Shown here: piece by piece, positions 36,749-45,796 of the stretch
How the letters are laid out: each line of letters opens with the position of its first letter
Numbering within the stretch: the first letter of the stretch is position 1
NCBI GenBank assembly: GCA_023395395.1
Contig: JAEWZH010000014.1
Span: forward strand, 124,001-188,000
Length of the DNA stretch: 64,000 nucleotides
Source of the DNA: Bacteroidota bacterium
GTDB taxonomy: Bacteria; Bacteroidota; Bacteroidia; Bacteroidales; Porphyromonadaceae
Direction of reading: 5' to 3'
Program-made: the position numbers and the translations under genes
The notes under the pieces: model-generated
The model's input: the letters and a program-made list of their open reading frames with translations, nothing else
What the model was told of the DNA's origin: nothing
The model's database searches: none

Positions 36749-37579
36749 CTACTCTTTGATTTTACGGAGAGGGTTGTAGTTTATAGGATCTGTCTTAGGC
36801 AAGTCTGATGTCTGCTGTCCAGCAGCGGTTGCGGCAACATACTGTGCCATATTGTCATAGTACCTCTTCATTGCCTTGAGCACATCATTTCTACTGGCCT
36901 TGAAGTAGTCCCTCACACCGTATAATATAGGTGTAGAACGGTGCTCTATCTTATAGAGCTCAAAAGAGAAATCCCCTGTGCTATCTTCAGCAAGTACCAC
37001 CACACCTGGAAGTCCTCTCAATAGCCAAGGACCATCCGGACGACTCTCTTTCTCAGAGTACCATACCACCCACTTTCTTCCATAGAGTGTAGTCGTCGCT
37101 TTGGAGCAAAGACGACCGGCTATCTCCTTTTGCTCATCTACCAACTGCCACTCAGGGAGTACGTCTTTCTCCTCCGTCAGGAAACGATCCATAAAGACCC
37201 TATCCGTAATGCTACGCTTCCCAGTAGGATAATTAGTATAAAGAACCCACCGAACATCCCCTCTAAAATCCAGACTTCTGCGGAGCTCCATGCTTCTTTG
37301 AAGTAGTAGCTTTGTGTCCTGTGGTTCATTATTAAAGGTAAGTGCTAGAGAGTCGCTCAAATAATTCTCCATAGATGAGAAGCGTTGGAGCTTATCGCCG
37401 ACTTGCAGCACCATACGAGCCTTTCCCTCCCGCTCTGCTTCATTAAAACTATATATGTAATAGTAAATCAATTTGGAGGTGTCAATTTGCGTGACCTCAC
37501 TGTACACCATCTTCTTCTGGGCAAACGAGGGCATCCCCCCCACCATTAGAAACAATAAACCAACAAGTAACTTTTTCAT
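36749..37579 (-). CDS. GLPGLI family protein
   Basis: A 276-residue exported protein with signal peptide KKLLVGLLFLMVGGMPSFAQ. The family name comes from the motif GLPGLI, seen here as WLLRGLPGVVVLAEDSTGDFSF with Val in place of the second Leu. The upstream segment WVLYTNYPTGKRSITDRV and the conserved cysteine in AGRLCSKATT are typical. The function of the family is unknown. Its frequent pairing with an outer-membrane receptor, as here with a 3-bp gap, suggests a shared periplasmic or surface task. Confidence 0.85.
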   Translation of the reverse strand: MKKLLVGLLFLMVGGMPSFAQKKMVYSEVTQIDTSKLIYYYIYSFNEAEREGKARMVLQVGDKLQRFSSMENYLSDSLALTFNNEPQDTKLLLQRSMELRRSLDFRGDVRWVLYTNYPTGKRSITDRVFMDRFLTEEKDVLPEWQLVDEQKEIAGRLCSKATTTLYGRKWVVWYSEKESRPDGPWLLRGLPGVVVLAEDSTGDFSFELYKIEHRSTPILYGVRDYFKASRNDVLKAMKRYYDNMAQYVAATAAGQQTSDLPKTDPINYNPLRKIKE

Positions 37580-37713
37580 CGTACAACTATTGAGTTAGAC
37601 AAGTATATAACCCAAACACATACCCTTTCTGCTGCAATATACCAATTTATCCTCTACCTAAAATAACAGCGCAATAGATACAAGGGGAAACGAAACTCCC
37701 TAGCCGTAGTTTT

Positions 37714-37744
37714 TTTGACAATTGACTGCAAATAGGTACATTTG
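37714..37744 (+). promoter_or_regulatory. Predicted promoter of acyl-CoA synthetase gene 1
   Basis: TTTG (37714-37717), 19 bp spacer, TACATTTG (37737-37744). Both elements are exact consensus matches, giving a leader of about 25 nt. Confidence 0.75.
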
Positions 37745-37776
37745 TTCAATACGAACTTATTAAATAGGAATAGCGT

Positions 37777-39441
37777 ATGATTAAAGAGAATTTCGTAAAG
37801 ATGTATGAGAAGGTATTCCAAGAGAATTGGACACTGCCTGCTTTTACCAACTATGAGGAGGCAAAGACCTTCACCGTAGCTGATGTGGCGCAATGGAGTG
37901 CCAAAGTACACTTAATCCTGGAGCACAATGGCATCAAGAAGGGGGATCACGTCGCCCTCATCGGGAAGGATTGTGCCGAATGGTGCATGATATGGATGGG
38001 CATCGTCACATACGGAGCCGTAGTCGTCCCCATTCTACCCGATTTTCATCGAAACGATATTCTTCACATACTCAATCACAGCGAGAGCAAACTGATACTT
38101 GCTGGGACTGAGCATCAAAATCTAATCACCAAGGAGGAGATCCCTAATACAGTAGGGGTATTTAGCATCAAAGACCTAAAACCTGTGGTGCATCTATGTG
38201 TCGCAGAGCGTGCAAGAGAGACGGATGCCGAGGCTCTTTTCTGCAGTAAGTACACCAATGGATTTACTCGAGACGACATAGAATATCCTGAAATAGACAA
38301 TAAGGAACTTATGGTCATCAGCTACACCTCAGGCACTGCAGGGTTTAGCAAAGGCGTGATGACCACTGCCAACAACCTCGCAGCCAACATCGTTTATGCC
38401 CTCACCCAAGAGATGCAAAAGCGCGGTGATAACCTCCTCTGCTTCCTCCCTAATGCACACTCCTATAGCTGCGCTTTCAACTTCCTATTGCCCCTACGTG
38501 TCGGTGCTCATGTCTATATCTTAGGGCAGAAGCCAACTCCCACAGTACTACTTAAAGCTCTCAAGGATGTACGCCCTCGCCTCATCCTCTCCGTCCCTCT
38601 CGTATTGGAGAAGATTTACAAAAGCGTGCTAGCTCCTCAACTCAATAGTACAAAGGTAAAAATAGCGCTCAGTACCCCTATCCTCAGACAGTCAGTACTC
38701 AAGAAGTTCCGTCAAGCACTCATTGACGCTCTGGGTGGCAATGTCGATAGCTTTATCATCGGCGGCGCTGCACTCAATGGCGAAATATCAGACTTTTTAT
38801 ATAGCATCAAATTTCCCCTCACTGTTGGGTATGGTATGACAGAGTGTGCGCCACTTGTTTCCTATTGCAAACCTAAAGACTATACCCCAGGCACATGCGG
38901 AAGGGTGCTTCACCTTATCGAGGAGCTCCGTATTGCCGATGCCCAAGAGATTGAAGGCAAGCGTGTGGGCGAGATACAAATCAAGGGTGAGAACGTATGC
39001 CTTGGATACTTCAAAAATGAAAAGGCGACAGCCGAGCTATTTACCGAGGATGGCTGGATGAAGAGTGGAGACCTCGGATACATCGAAAAGGACTTTGTAT
39101 TCCTCAAAGGAAGGTCAAAAGCGATGCTACTCGGGCCAAATGGACAGAATATATACCCTGAAGAGATAGAAGCAAAGATTGCTATGCTCCCGTTTATGAA
39201 CGAAGCGATAGTAGTCCAACGAGAGGGCAAGAAAAACGTCGCCATCGTCACCATCGATCGCATTGCACTAGAAAAGGCCGGACACAAAAAAGATAAGGCT
39301 ATCGAGAAGGTACTCGAAGAGAATAGACTGCTCCTCAATCAATCTATCTCCTCTTTTGCTCAAATCTCAGCCTTTGAGGTACTCGAAGGAGATTTCGAGA
39401 AGACCCCAAAGCAAAGCATAAAGCGCTATCTATACAGCTGA
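37777..39441 (+). CDS. AMP-binding acyl-CoA synthetase, paralogue 1
   Basis: A 554-residue member of the ANL superfamily, which activates a carboxylic acid through an acyl-adenylate, most likely to an acyl-CoA or acyl-ACP. The ATP-binding loop is VISYTSGTAGFSKGVMTT near residue 185. The adenine-binding motif VGYGMTECAP follows near residue 350. The hinge GDLGYIEKD...LKGRSKAMLLGPNGQNIYPEEIEA and the catalytic C-terminal lysine in TPKQSIKRYLY are all intact. Wording is closest to long-chain fatty-acid-CoA ligases (FadD/ACSL). It is closely similar to the gene at 39811 and is followed by its own terminator. Confidence 0.87.
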   Translation: MIKENFVKMYEKVFQENWTLPAFTNYEEAKTFTVADVAQWSAKVHLILEHNGIKKGDHVALIGKDCAEWCMIWMGIVTYGAVVVPILPDFHRNDILHILNHSESKLILAGTEHQNLITKEEIPNTVGVFSIKDLKPVVHLCVAERARETDAEALFCSKYTNGFTRDDIEYPEIDNKELMVISYTSGTAGFSKGVMTTANNLAANIVYALTQEMQKRGDNLLCFLPNAHSYSCAFNFLLPLRVGAHVYILGQKPTPTVLLKALKDVRPRLILSVPLVLEKIYKSVLAPQLNSTKVKIALSTPILRQSVLKKFRQALIDALGGNVDSFIIGGAALNGEISDFLYSIKFPLTVGYGMTECAPLVSYCKPKDYTPGTCGRVLHLIEELRIADAQEIEGKRVGEIQIKGENVCLGYFKNEKATAELFTEDGWMKSGDLGYIEKDFVFLKGRSKAMLLGPNGQNIYPEEIEAKIAMLPFMNEAIVVQREGKKNVAIVTIDRIALEKAGHKKDKAIEKVLEENRLLLNQSISSFAQISAFEVLEGDFEKTPKQSIKRYLYS

Positions 39442-39479
39442 CAATACGGCTACGACATCCGTAGTACAACATTCATCAC

Positions 39480-39520
39480 AAGGGCTATGCAGCGACAGCA
39501 CCGAGCTGCGTAGCCCTTTT
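39480..39520 (+). terminator. Terminator after acyl-CoA synthetase gene 1
   Basis: A 14-bp stem (39480-39493 with 39505-39518, one G-T pair) around an 11-nt loop ends in TTTT. It isolates paralogue 1 from paralogue 2. Confidence 0.8.
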
Positions 39521-39743
39521 AGTGTACCAAACAGCGGCAACTCGGTCTGCAAAAGCTTGGAAAAAACCTACTACGCTACATAAAGTCCTTGTAGAGTGTT
39601 TCAATACTTTGTATTCGAGACATCCTTCCAAGGACTCTCCATGAGCCCCTACTTCCAACCAACATATACTTGCCCGACATCCCATATACCTCGAGCTCGT
39701 TTTTCCTCTACATATCAGTCTTCGGCTGATAGCAAGATTAGGT
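39521..39743. other. Intergenic region between the two synthetase genes, with nested inverted repeats
   Basis: The whole gap between the synthetase coding regions is 369 bp (39442-39810), including the terminator and promoter listed separately. No gene is supported here. Inverted repeats AGTCCTTG (39584-39591) and CAAGGACT (39629-39636) enclose a small hairpin, AATAC-TTT-GTATT (39603-39615). A separate hairpin TATCAG-N7-CTGATA (39713-39731) ends 12 bp before the -33 box of the second gene, which is a plausible operator position. Confidence 0.45.
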
Positions 39744-39775
39744 TTTGGTGATTTGCTATATTCTTGATACATTTG
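39744..39775 (+). promoter_or_regulatory. Predicted promoter of acyl-CoA synthetase gene 2
   Basis: TTTG (39744-39747), 20 bp spacer, TACATTTG (39768-39775). The -7 octamer is identical to that of paralogue 1. Confidence 0.75.
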
Positions 39776-39810
39776 CACATAATTTCAAATTTTGTGCATT
39801 GCATATTTCT

Positions 39811-41472
39811 ATGATATCTGAAAATTTTGTCCAATTTATGGGCAGTAAGTACCAAGAGCATTGGGAACTTCCTGTATTTAGCAACTACGAAGAAAAGAAA
39901 GGCTATACTTATGCTGAGATGGCACAGTGGATAGCAAAAGTGCATTTGATATTGAGGCATAATCAAGTAGTGAAAGGTGACAAGGTCGCCCTCATCGGAA
40001 AAGACTCTGCGGAGTGGTGTATGACTTGGATGGGGGTGGTCACTTACGGAGCTGTAATTGTGCCGATTCTCCCCCAGTTTCACACGGATGATATTCAGCA
40101 TATCATCGCTCATAGCGAGAGTAAGTTGGTATTTGCCGGTGCTGAGCATGAGCAGTCTTTGTCGCTCGAGGCGCACCCTCTGGTGACCGGAGTATTTAGA
40201 ATCAAGAGCCTAAAACCAATTGAAGAATTGTGCTCCAGCCCATTAGCAAAGACGACGGATGGGGAGCTTCTATTCTTAGAAAAATACCCCAATGGATTTA
40301 CAAAGGCAGATGTACAGTACCCCGAGGTGAGCAACGAAGAAATTGCACTCATCAGCTATACTTCTGGCACATCAGGATTTAGCAAGGGTGTGATGGCAAC
40401 AGCCAACAATCTGATTGCCAATGTACAGTTTGGAATTGACTCCAAATTAGTTGCAAGAGGTGATAAGATGCTTTGCTTCCTCCCCAATGCTCATGCCTAC
40501 AGCTGTGCCTTCAACTTTTTGCTTCCACAAGCAGAGGGGGCACATGTATATATTCTTGACTCCAAGCCCACCCCACAAATACTCAGCAAAAGCTTGAAGG
40601 ATGTAAAACCAAAACTTATCCTCTCGGTACCTTTGATTTTGGAAAAAATCTACAAGAGCGTACTGCAACCCAAACTCAATGACTCCAAAATCAAGATTGC
40701 GCTTAGCCTCCCAATCATAAGAGGCAAGGTGAAGCAACGCTTCTGTCAATCACTGATTGATGCTCTTGGGGGTAATGTAGGCGAATTTATCGTGGGTGGA
40801 GCGGCGCTGAATAGCGAGGTTGAAACGTTTCTACTGAGCATCGGCTTTCCTGTCACAGTAGGCTATGGAATGACCGAGTGCTCTCCGATTATTTCCTATT
40901 CCAACCACAAGATTTTTAAGCGACAGTCATCAGGGCATATCCTGCACAAGATTGAGCAAGTCCGCATCGCCAATGCTCAGGAAATAGATGGCAAAATGGT
41001 GGGTGAAGTCCAGGTAATCGGGGAAAATGTGTGTAAGGGTTACTACAAAAATCCTGAGGCAACCAGCGACCTTTTTACAGAGGATGGATGGATGCACACT
41101 GGAGATCTCGGGTACATTGAGGATGATCGTATTTTTCTAAAAGGGCGCTCCAAGGCAATGCTTTTAGGGCCTGACGGTCAAAACATCTACCCTGAGGAAA
41201 TCGAAGCGAAGCTAGCAATGCAACCTTTTGTGAATGATGCTATCGTGGTACAGCGCGACAAAAAGATTGTCGCCATACTTGCTGTAGACAAAGATGGACT
41301 GAAAAAAGCAGGGTATACGAGCGAGGAGCAGATACGAGAGGTAATGAACAACAATCGAATAGCTGTCAATCAAGCAATTGCTGTATTTGCACAAATCAAT
41401 ACAGTGGAGGTGCTAGAGGGAGAGTTTGAGAAAACGCCTAAGCAGAGTATCAAACGCTATCTGTACAAGTAA
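39811..41472 (+). CDS. AMP-binding acyl-CoA synthetase, paralogue 2
   Basis: A 553-residue paralogue of the previous gene, with the same motif order: VALISYTSGTSGFSKGVM, VGYGMTECSP, GDLGYIEDD...LKGRSKAMLLGPDGQNIYPEEIEA and TPKQSIKRYLY. The ATG at 39811 is chosen because it aligns with the start of paralogue 1 (MIxENFV). An in-frame ATG 22 codons earlier lies upstream of the predicted -7 box at 39768 and is rejected. The two proteins differ most in residues 125-165 and in the region following the adenine motif. They probably arose by local duplication and may differ in acid preference or expression. Confidence 0.87.
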   Translation: MISENFVQFMGSKYQEHWELPVFSNYEEKKGYTYAEMAQWIAKVHLILRHNQVVKGDKVALIGKDSAEWCMTWMGVVTYGAVIVPILPQFHTDDIQHIIAHSESKLVFAGAEHEQSLSLEAHPLVTGVFRIKSLKPIEELCSSPLAKTTDGELLFLEKYPNGFTKADVQYPEVSNEEIALISYTSGTSGFSKGVMATANNLIANVQFGIDSKLVARGDKMLCFLPNAHAYSCAFNFLLPQAEGAHVYILDSKPTPQILSKSLKDVKPKLILSVPLILEKIYKSVLQPKLNDSKIKIALSLPIIRGKVKQRFCQSLIDALGGNVGEFIVGGAALNSEVETFLLSIGFPVTVGYGMTECSPIISYSNHKIFKRQSSGHILHKIEQVRIANAQEIDGKMVGEVQVIGENVCKGYYKNPEATSDLFTEDGWMHTGDLGYIEDDRIFLKGRSKAMLLGPDGQNIYPEEIEAKLAMQPFVNDAIVVQRDKKIVAILAVDKDGLKKAGYTSEEQIREVMNNNRIAVNQAIAVFAQINTVEVLEGEFEKTPKQSIKRYLYK

Positions 41473-41498
41473 ATAGAAATACAACACAAAGAAAATAA

Positions 41499-41533
41499 GT
41501 GCCCATGTCAGACCTAGCGTCTGGCATGGGCAC
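41499..41533. terminator. Bidirectional terminator between convergent genes
   Basis: A 15-bp stem (41499-41513 with 41519-41533, one G-T pair) with a 5-nt loop, followed by TGTTTTG on the plus strand and A-rich sequence on the other side. Confidence 0.8.
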
Positions 41534-41560
41534 TGTTTTGATGGCTAGACAAGTGGTAAT

Positions 41561-42322
41561 TTAACGAATTTTAGAGCCTCCAGAAGCACTTCGTTTCTCA
41601 AATTTTTGAGCGGGAACATTGATACTACTCGCTCCAGAGGCTTCGAGTGAAGCAATATCAATAATAGCATCTTCTGCATCCAGGCCGGAGGCACCCGAAA
41701 CATCTGCTACAAGGCGCTCTATCTTGCCTTCTAGTTGCACCTTGCTTGCTCCTGTAACATCAGCACTTAGAGCCTTTGTAAATGAGGTATCGATATCTGC
41801 CCTGGAAGCCCCTGACACATCCAAAATGACACGCTCTGCTGAACCATCGAAGTCCAATTTGCTCGCACCTGTAATATCAGCACTAAGAGATTGCAGCTGC
41901 CCCTCAAGCGTAACCTTACTGGCTCCTGAGGCATCAACTATACGCAGAGCTAGCTGCTGATTACTCTTGAGCTCAACCTCCGAGGCACCTGTCACATCAA
42001 TGGTCGTAATCTTCCTTATATCTGTGACGTAGAGCTTGATTTTGATTTTACCTTGGGAAAATAGGTTAAATCCTTTTTGATTCCGATTCAAGACAAGTTT
42101 ATCCCCATTATCCGTGTACCTAAAGTGTTTCATCGCCCTTGAGCTTGCCTCCACTTCCATCATATTCCGATTAGAGGAAATTACTTCCACCTCAATTGCA
42201 TTGCTCACGGTAATCTGCCGAGGAGAGCCATTCAAATCAATGTTTTTCTTCTCATTTCCAGCAGATACATTCACAATCCCGAGTAGCAGAGCTACCAATA
42301 CCATCCAAATTCTCTTATTCAT
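41561..42322 (-). CDS. DUF2807 (head GIN domain) exported beta-solenoid protein
   Basis: A 253-residue protein with a signal peptide (RIWMVLVALLLGIVNVSAG). From about residue 108 it consists of seven copies of a 19-21-residue repeat, each opening with (T/S)GAS. Examples are DVTGASEVEL, DASGASKVTL, DITGASKLDF, DVSGASRADI, DVTGASKVQL, DVSGASGLDA and EASGASSINV. This is the right-handed beta-solenoid pattern of the putative auto-transporter adhesin head GIN (DUF2807) family. The location is probably periplasmic or surface. A specific function is not known. A good minus-strand promoter lies upstream, divergent from the beta-mannosidase gene. Confidence 0.85.
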   Translation of the reverse strand: MNKRIWMVLVALLLGIVNVSAGNEKKNIDLNGSPRQITVSNAIEVEVISSNRNMMEVEASSRAMKHFRYTDNGDKLVLNRNQKGFNLFSQGKIKIKLYVTDIRKITTIDVTGASEVELKSNQQLALRIVDASGASKVTLEGQLQSLSADITGASKLDFDGSAERVILDVSGASRADIDTSFTKALSADVTGASKVQLEGKIERLVADVSGASGLDAEDAIIDIASLEASGASSINVPAQKFEKRSASGGSKIR

Positions 42323-42364
42323 AATCAGTCCTAATTAAAAGGTCGGCAACTTTGCCTTCCGATG

Positions 42365-42395
42365 GCAAGATACAAACTTTTTAGTAGTTTGCAAA
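42365..42395 (-). promoter_or_regulatory. Predicted promoter of the DUF2807 gene
   Basis: Minus-strand TTTG (42395-42392), 19 bp spacer, TATCTTGC (42372-42365), a near match to TAnnTTTG with correct spacing. Confidence 0.5.
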
Positions 42396-42454
42396 ACAAA
42401 CTACCATATATTTTAATCGGCCCCCTATTTATAGTACGATCTACACATTTTTAT

Positions 42455-42462
42455 TACCTTTG
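42455..42462 (+). promoter_or_regulatory. Predicted -7 element of the beta-mannosidase operon
   Basis: TACCTTTG is an exact TAnnTTTG match, 33 bp before the ATG. The leader carries a small GGCG-GATT-CGCC hairpin (42471-42482) just downstream. The -33 element is not clear. Confidence 0.5.
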
Positions 42463-42495
42463 TGAATATAGGCGGATTCGCCTTATTTTTAGGGG

Positions 42496-45051
42496 ATGAA
42501 AAGGATATTGATGACTCAATCAAGGTGGCTTCTTGCCACCCTACTTATGATAGTTCCAGTGCTCATTCAAGCACAGATAAAGATACAGGAGCTTCGTCAC
42601 TTCACTCTACAGATGGAGGGCGACACCACCACCTATCAGGCAAATCTACCTGGGACTGTCCAAGGCACGCTTATAGAGGCAGGGGTACTGCCACACCACT
42701 TCATCGGAAGTAATGAGGACTCCGTCCAGTGGGTAAGTGACAATAACTGGCTCTACACGACCTCTTTTTATGTGGATAGTACCGAACTCTCTCAGCACGA
42801 ACATTACCAACTGACCCTCGATGGGGTAGACACCTTTGCTGAAGTTTATATCAATGGGGCACAAGTCTGGAGTGTCGATAACTTTTTCGCGAAGCACCAT
42901 ATCTCTGTAGCAAAATACTTGCAAGCGGGAGAAAATAGACTAGTGATCAGGCTTCTTTCGCCCACTCGGAAGGCACATGTCATGTATCTGTCCAATGGGT
43001 TTATGTACCCTGCGGATAACGATCGCGCTGATGTCAAGTATAGTCCGTTTGTGCGCACTGCTCCTTATCATTATGGTTGGGATTGGGGACCACGGATGAT
43101 CTCAATGGGGGTGATGCACCCAATTACGCTCTCCCCCATTCCTATGCACGACCTTGGAGTGCCTTACATAAGAAGCGCGATAGACTGGGGGGAGGATGGT
43201 GTAGCCCGACAAGCTGCTGTAATCATCGACAGCAATACAGAAAAACCACATACAATCAAGGTAATAGATCCACTCGGTCGTGAGATAAAACAAAGAGAGG
43301 GAGGCAATTTCTTGGTGCAAAACCCGATGCTTTGGCAACCCAATGGCTGGGGCGAGCAGCACTTGTACCGACTGATTAGAGAAGTAGAGATTGAAGGTTA
43401 CTTGGTAAGCGATACGACCCAATTCGGCATTCGTGAGATTCGGCTTGACCTTAGCAAGGATAGCATCGGGCAAGCCTTTTCATTTATAGTCAATAACAGA
43501 CCTTTCTACGCCAAGGGAGCGAACTATCTCCCCCACGATAGAAGATTTGGGGGAGGGGGCAGATCGCTAGAGGATGTATTTGAGCAGGATATTCTTCCTC
43601 TGCATTTCAATATGCTACGGTTATGGGGTGGAGGCATCTACGAGACCGAAGAATTTTACAAACTCGCTGATAAATACGGCATCTTGATATGGCAAGATCT
43701 CCCTTTTGCTTGCACCGCCTACCCCAATCATTCAGATTTCAGGAGGTCGGTCTCAAAAGAGCTAGGCGACCAGATGGGTCGTATCCGCAACCATCCTTCG
43801 CTAGCGCTCATCTGCGGGAACAACGAAGTGCGCGAAGGGCTAAAGCACTGGGGATGGAAACAGAAATATGGTTACACCGATAAGCAATACGCCCAGATGC
43901 TTAGGGATTACGATGACTTCTTCAAAAAGTTTATCCCTGCCGAATTGGATAGAATCGTACCGCACGTAGCATATATCGATGGTTCGCCACTCAGCTCAAA
44001 TTGGGGTATCCCTGAGAGTTTCTTTAGCGGAGATGCCCACAATTGGCGCGTATGGTTTGGAGGGAAAGACTTTACTGAATTCGACATCCACCCGGGGCGC
44101 TTTGCCAGTGAATATGGTTTTCAAGCCTTTCCTGAGATGAAAACCATCCAAAGTTTTGCACCTGGTTATGACCTAGACACCCTTACCATCCACAGTCCGA
44201 TACTCAAGAATAGACAAAGGTCATTTATCGGCAATCAACGGATTACCGACTATATGGAGCGTGACTATCCTGTACCCACTGCGTTTTCGGACTACATCTA
44301 TGTTGGGCAGCTACTCCAAGGACACGGGGTAGCCTATGCCATCAGAGCCATTCGCCGAGCCTTCCCACTCAATATGGGCTCTCTCTATTGGCAGCTCAAT
44401 GACGTCTGGCCTACCGTTAGCTGGTCGAGCGTAGACTATTGGGGCAATCACAAAGCACTTCATTACTATGTACGAGAAGCTTATGCCCCATATATCATAG
44501 ACATTGTAGAGCGAGGAGAGGATCTGGAGCTATGGGTTGCTTCAGACAAAATGACCAATCACTCTACTCCATTTAGGGTATCTGTCAAGGGCTATGACTA
44601 CCATGGCCAAGAGCTCGGGAGCAATGACTTTTCTTTTATTCCTACTGGAGCGCCCTTTAGCCAGATGATTGCTCGGCTTGTCGATGCTGTCCCCCCTCAA
44701 AGGCAGATGTACCTCGAGCTCACGCTTAAAGATAAGAAAGGGCAAATACTGGCTAGCCAAATCTACTATCCTAGCAAACCAAAAGAGATGGTGTTGGAAA
44801 TAATTACACCAAAGCTATCTGCCAAAGCAGCCCAAGGTAAATTAGTCGTAACCCTAGAGAGCAAATATCTCATCAAGGACTTATTTATTGAGACGCCTTG
44901 GCAAGGAGCGCAATACAGCGACAATTTCTTTGATCTTCTCCCCAATCGTCCACGTACAATCGTGATTTCTCATCCCGACATTACGAGTACAACAAAACTT
45001 GAAGTGCTCAAGCTCACTAGTCTCAACGACATCCTCAATAAATATAAGTAA
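42496..45051 (+). CDS. Beta-mannosidase, GH2 family, exported
   Basis: Releases beta-linked mannose from the ends of oligosaccharides such as the N-glycan core. The 851-residue protein begins with a signal peptide (SRWLLATLLMIVPVLIQAQ). The sugar-binding domain has the N-terminal block LPGTVQGTLIEAGVLPHHF. The GH2 barrel has LRLWGGGIYE, the acid/base motif LALICGNNEVREG and the nucleophile motif FASEYGFQAFPE. The SLYWQLNDVWPTVSWSSVDYWG block is characteristic of mannosidase rather than galactosidase members. Codon 6 is an alternative start. It leads the run with cutC, comB and the LysM gene, and its substrate may overlap that of the GH92 enzyme at 10.5 kb. Confidence 0.92.
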   Translation: MKRILMTQSRWLLATLLMIVPVLIQAQIKIQELRHFTLQMEGDTTTYQANLPGTVQGTLIEAGVLPHHFIGSNEDSVQWVSDNNWLYTTSFYVDSTELSQHEHYQLTLDGVDTFAEVYINGAQVWSVDNFFAKHHISVAKYLQAGENRLVIRLLSPTRKAHVMYLSNGFMYPADNDRADVKYSPFVRTAPYHYGWDWGPRMISMGVMHPITLSPIPMHDLGVPYIRSAIDWGEDGVARQAAVIIDSNTEKPHTIKVIDPLGREIKQREGGNFLVQNPMLWQPNGWGEQHLYRLIREVEIEGYLVSDTTQFGIREIRLDLSKDSIGQAFSFIVNNRPFYAKGANYLPHDRRFGGGGRSLEDVFEQDILPLHFNMLRLWGGGIYETEEFYKLADKYGILIWQDLPFACTAYPNHSDFRRSVSKELGDQMGRIRNHPSLALICGNNEVREGLKHWGWKQKYGYTDKQYAQMLRDYDDFFKKFIPAELDRIVPHVAYIDGSPLSSNWGIPESFFSGDAHNWRVWFGGKDFTEFDIHPGRFASEYGFQAFPEMKTIQSFAPGYDLDTLTIHSPILKNRQRSFIGNQRITDYMERDYPVPTAFSDYIYVGQLLQGHGVAYAIRAIRRAFPLNMGSLYWQLNDVWPTVSWSSVDYWGNHKALHYYVREAYAPYIIDIVERGEDLELWVASDKMTNHSTPFRVSVKGYDYHGQELGSNDFSFIPTGAPFSQMIARLVDAVPPQRQMYLELTLKDKKGQILASQIYYPSKPKEMVLEIITPKLSAKAAQGKLVVTLESKYLIKDLFIETPWQGAQYSDNFFDLLPNRPRTIVISHPDITSTTKLEVLKLTSLNDILNKYK

Positions 45052-45052
45052 T

Positions 45053-45796
45053 ATGATTACGATAGAAGTCTGTATCAACTCGGTGGCATCTGCCATAGCA
45101 GCAGAAGCAGGTGGTGCCCACCGTGTAGAGCTATGTGCTGCTCTGCCGGAAGGTGGTACAACCCCCTCGTTTGGCACTGTTAAAAAAGCTCTGAAACTCG
45201 TCCAAATACCTATTTTCCCTATCATACGTCCACGCAGTGGCGACTTCATCTACAATGAAGTAGAACTAGATCTGATGATTGAGGATATAAAGGCGTTTTG
45301 CGAATTAGGTGCCCATGGATTTTCATTTGGTGTATTAGACACAAATGGGCGACTGGACAAAGATGCAAACGCACGACTTATCGAGACCTGTCAAGGTAAA
45401 CCAACCACACTCCACAGAGCATTTGATCGCACATGCGACCTGGAAAAGGAACTAGAAGTAGCCATCGAATTGGGCTTCAATCGCATCCTCACTTCTGGAG
45501 GAGAAATATCTGCGCCAAGGGGGACCGATATGCTAGCGAAACTTGTAGCACAGGCTGGCGATAGGATATCTATCATGGCAGGGGCTGGGATACGCCCGGA
45601 GAATGTCCGTGAACTAGTGATGAATACAGGGGTAAGAGAAGTCCACGGCACCTTTCAGAGTGAAGAAGCCAGCCGCACCATCTACAAAAGGGCAGCCTTT
45701 CCGACCCACTACACGGAGGTGATAGGTGAATTCTCTTCCATGAAATCAGACACAGGAAAGATCCGTGCAGTACTTCAAAGTCTATCCAATCTATGA
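45053..45796 (+). CDS. cutC: CutC family protein
   Basis: A 247-residue TIM-barrel protein of the family named for copper homeostasis, although its real activity is uncertain and a link to copper has been questioned. The opening ITIEVCINSVASAIAAEAGGAHRVELC, the IRPRSGDF block, and the C-terminal GAGIRPENVRELVMNTGVREVHGTF are conserved. The start at 45053 is chosen because it sits one base after the beta-mannosidase stop and matches the usual N-terminus. An upstream in-frame start inside that gene is rejected. It overlaps comB by 4 bp. Confidence 0.9.
   Translation: MITIEVCINSVASAIAAEAGGAHRVELCAALPEGGTTPSFGTVKKALKLVQIPIFPIIRPRSGDFIYNEVELDLMIEDIKAFCELGAHGFSFGVLDTNGRLDKDANARLIETCQGKPTTLHRAFDRTCDLEKELEVAIELGFNRILTSGGEISAPRGTDMLAKLVAQAGDRISIMAGAGIRPENVRELVMNTGVREVHGTFQSEEASRTIYKRAAFPTHYTEVIGEFSSMKSDTGKIRAVLQSLSNL

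Noticed and set aside
39745..39810. 22-residue N-terminal extension of acyl-CoA synthetase 2
   Set aside because: It would start upstream of the predicted -7 box at 39768 and has no counterpart in paralogue 1.
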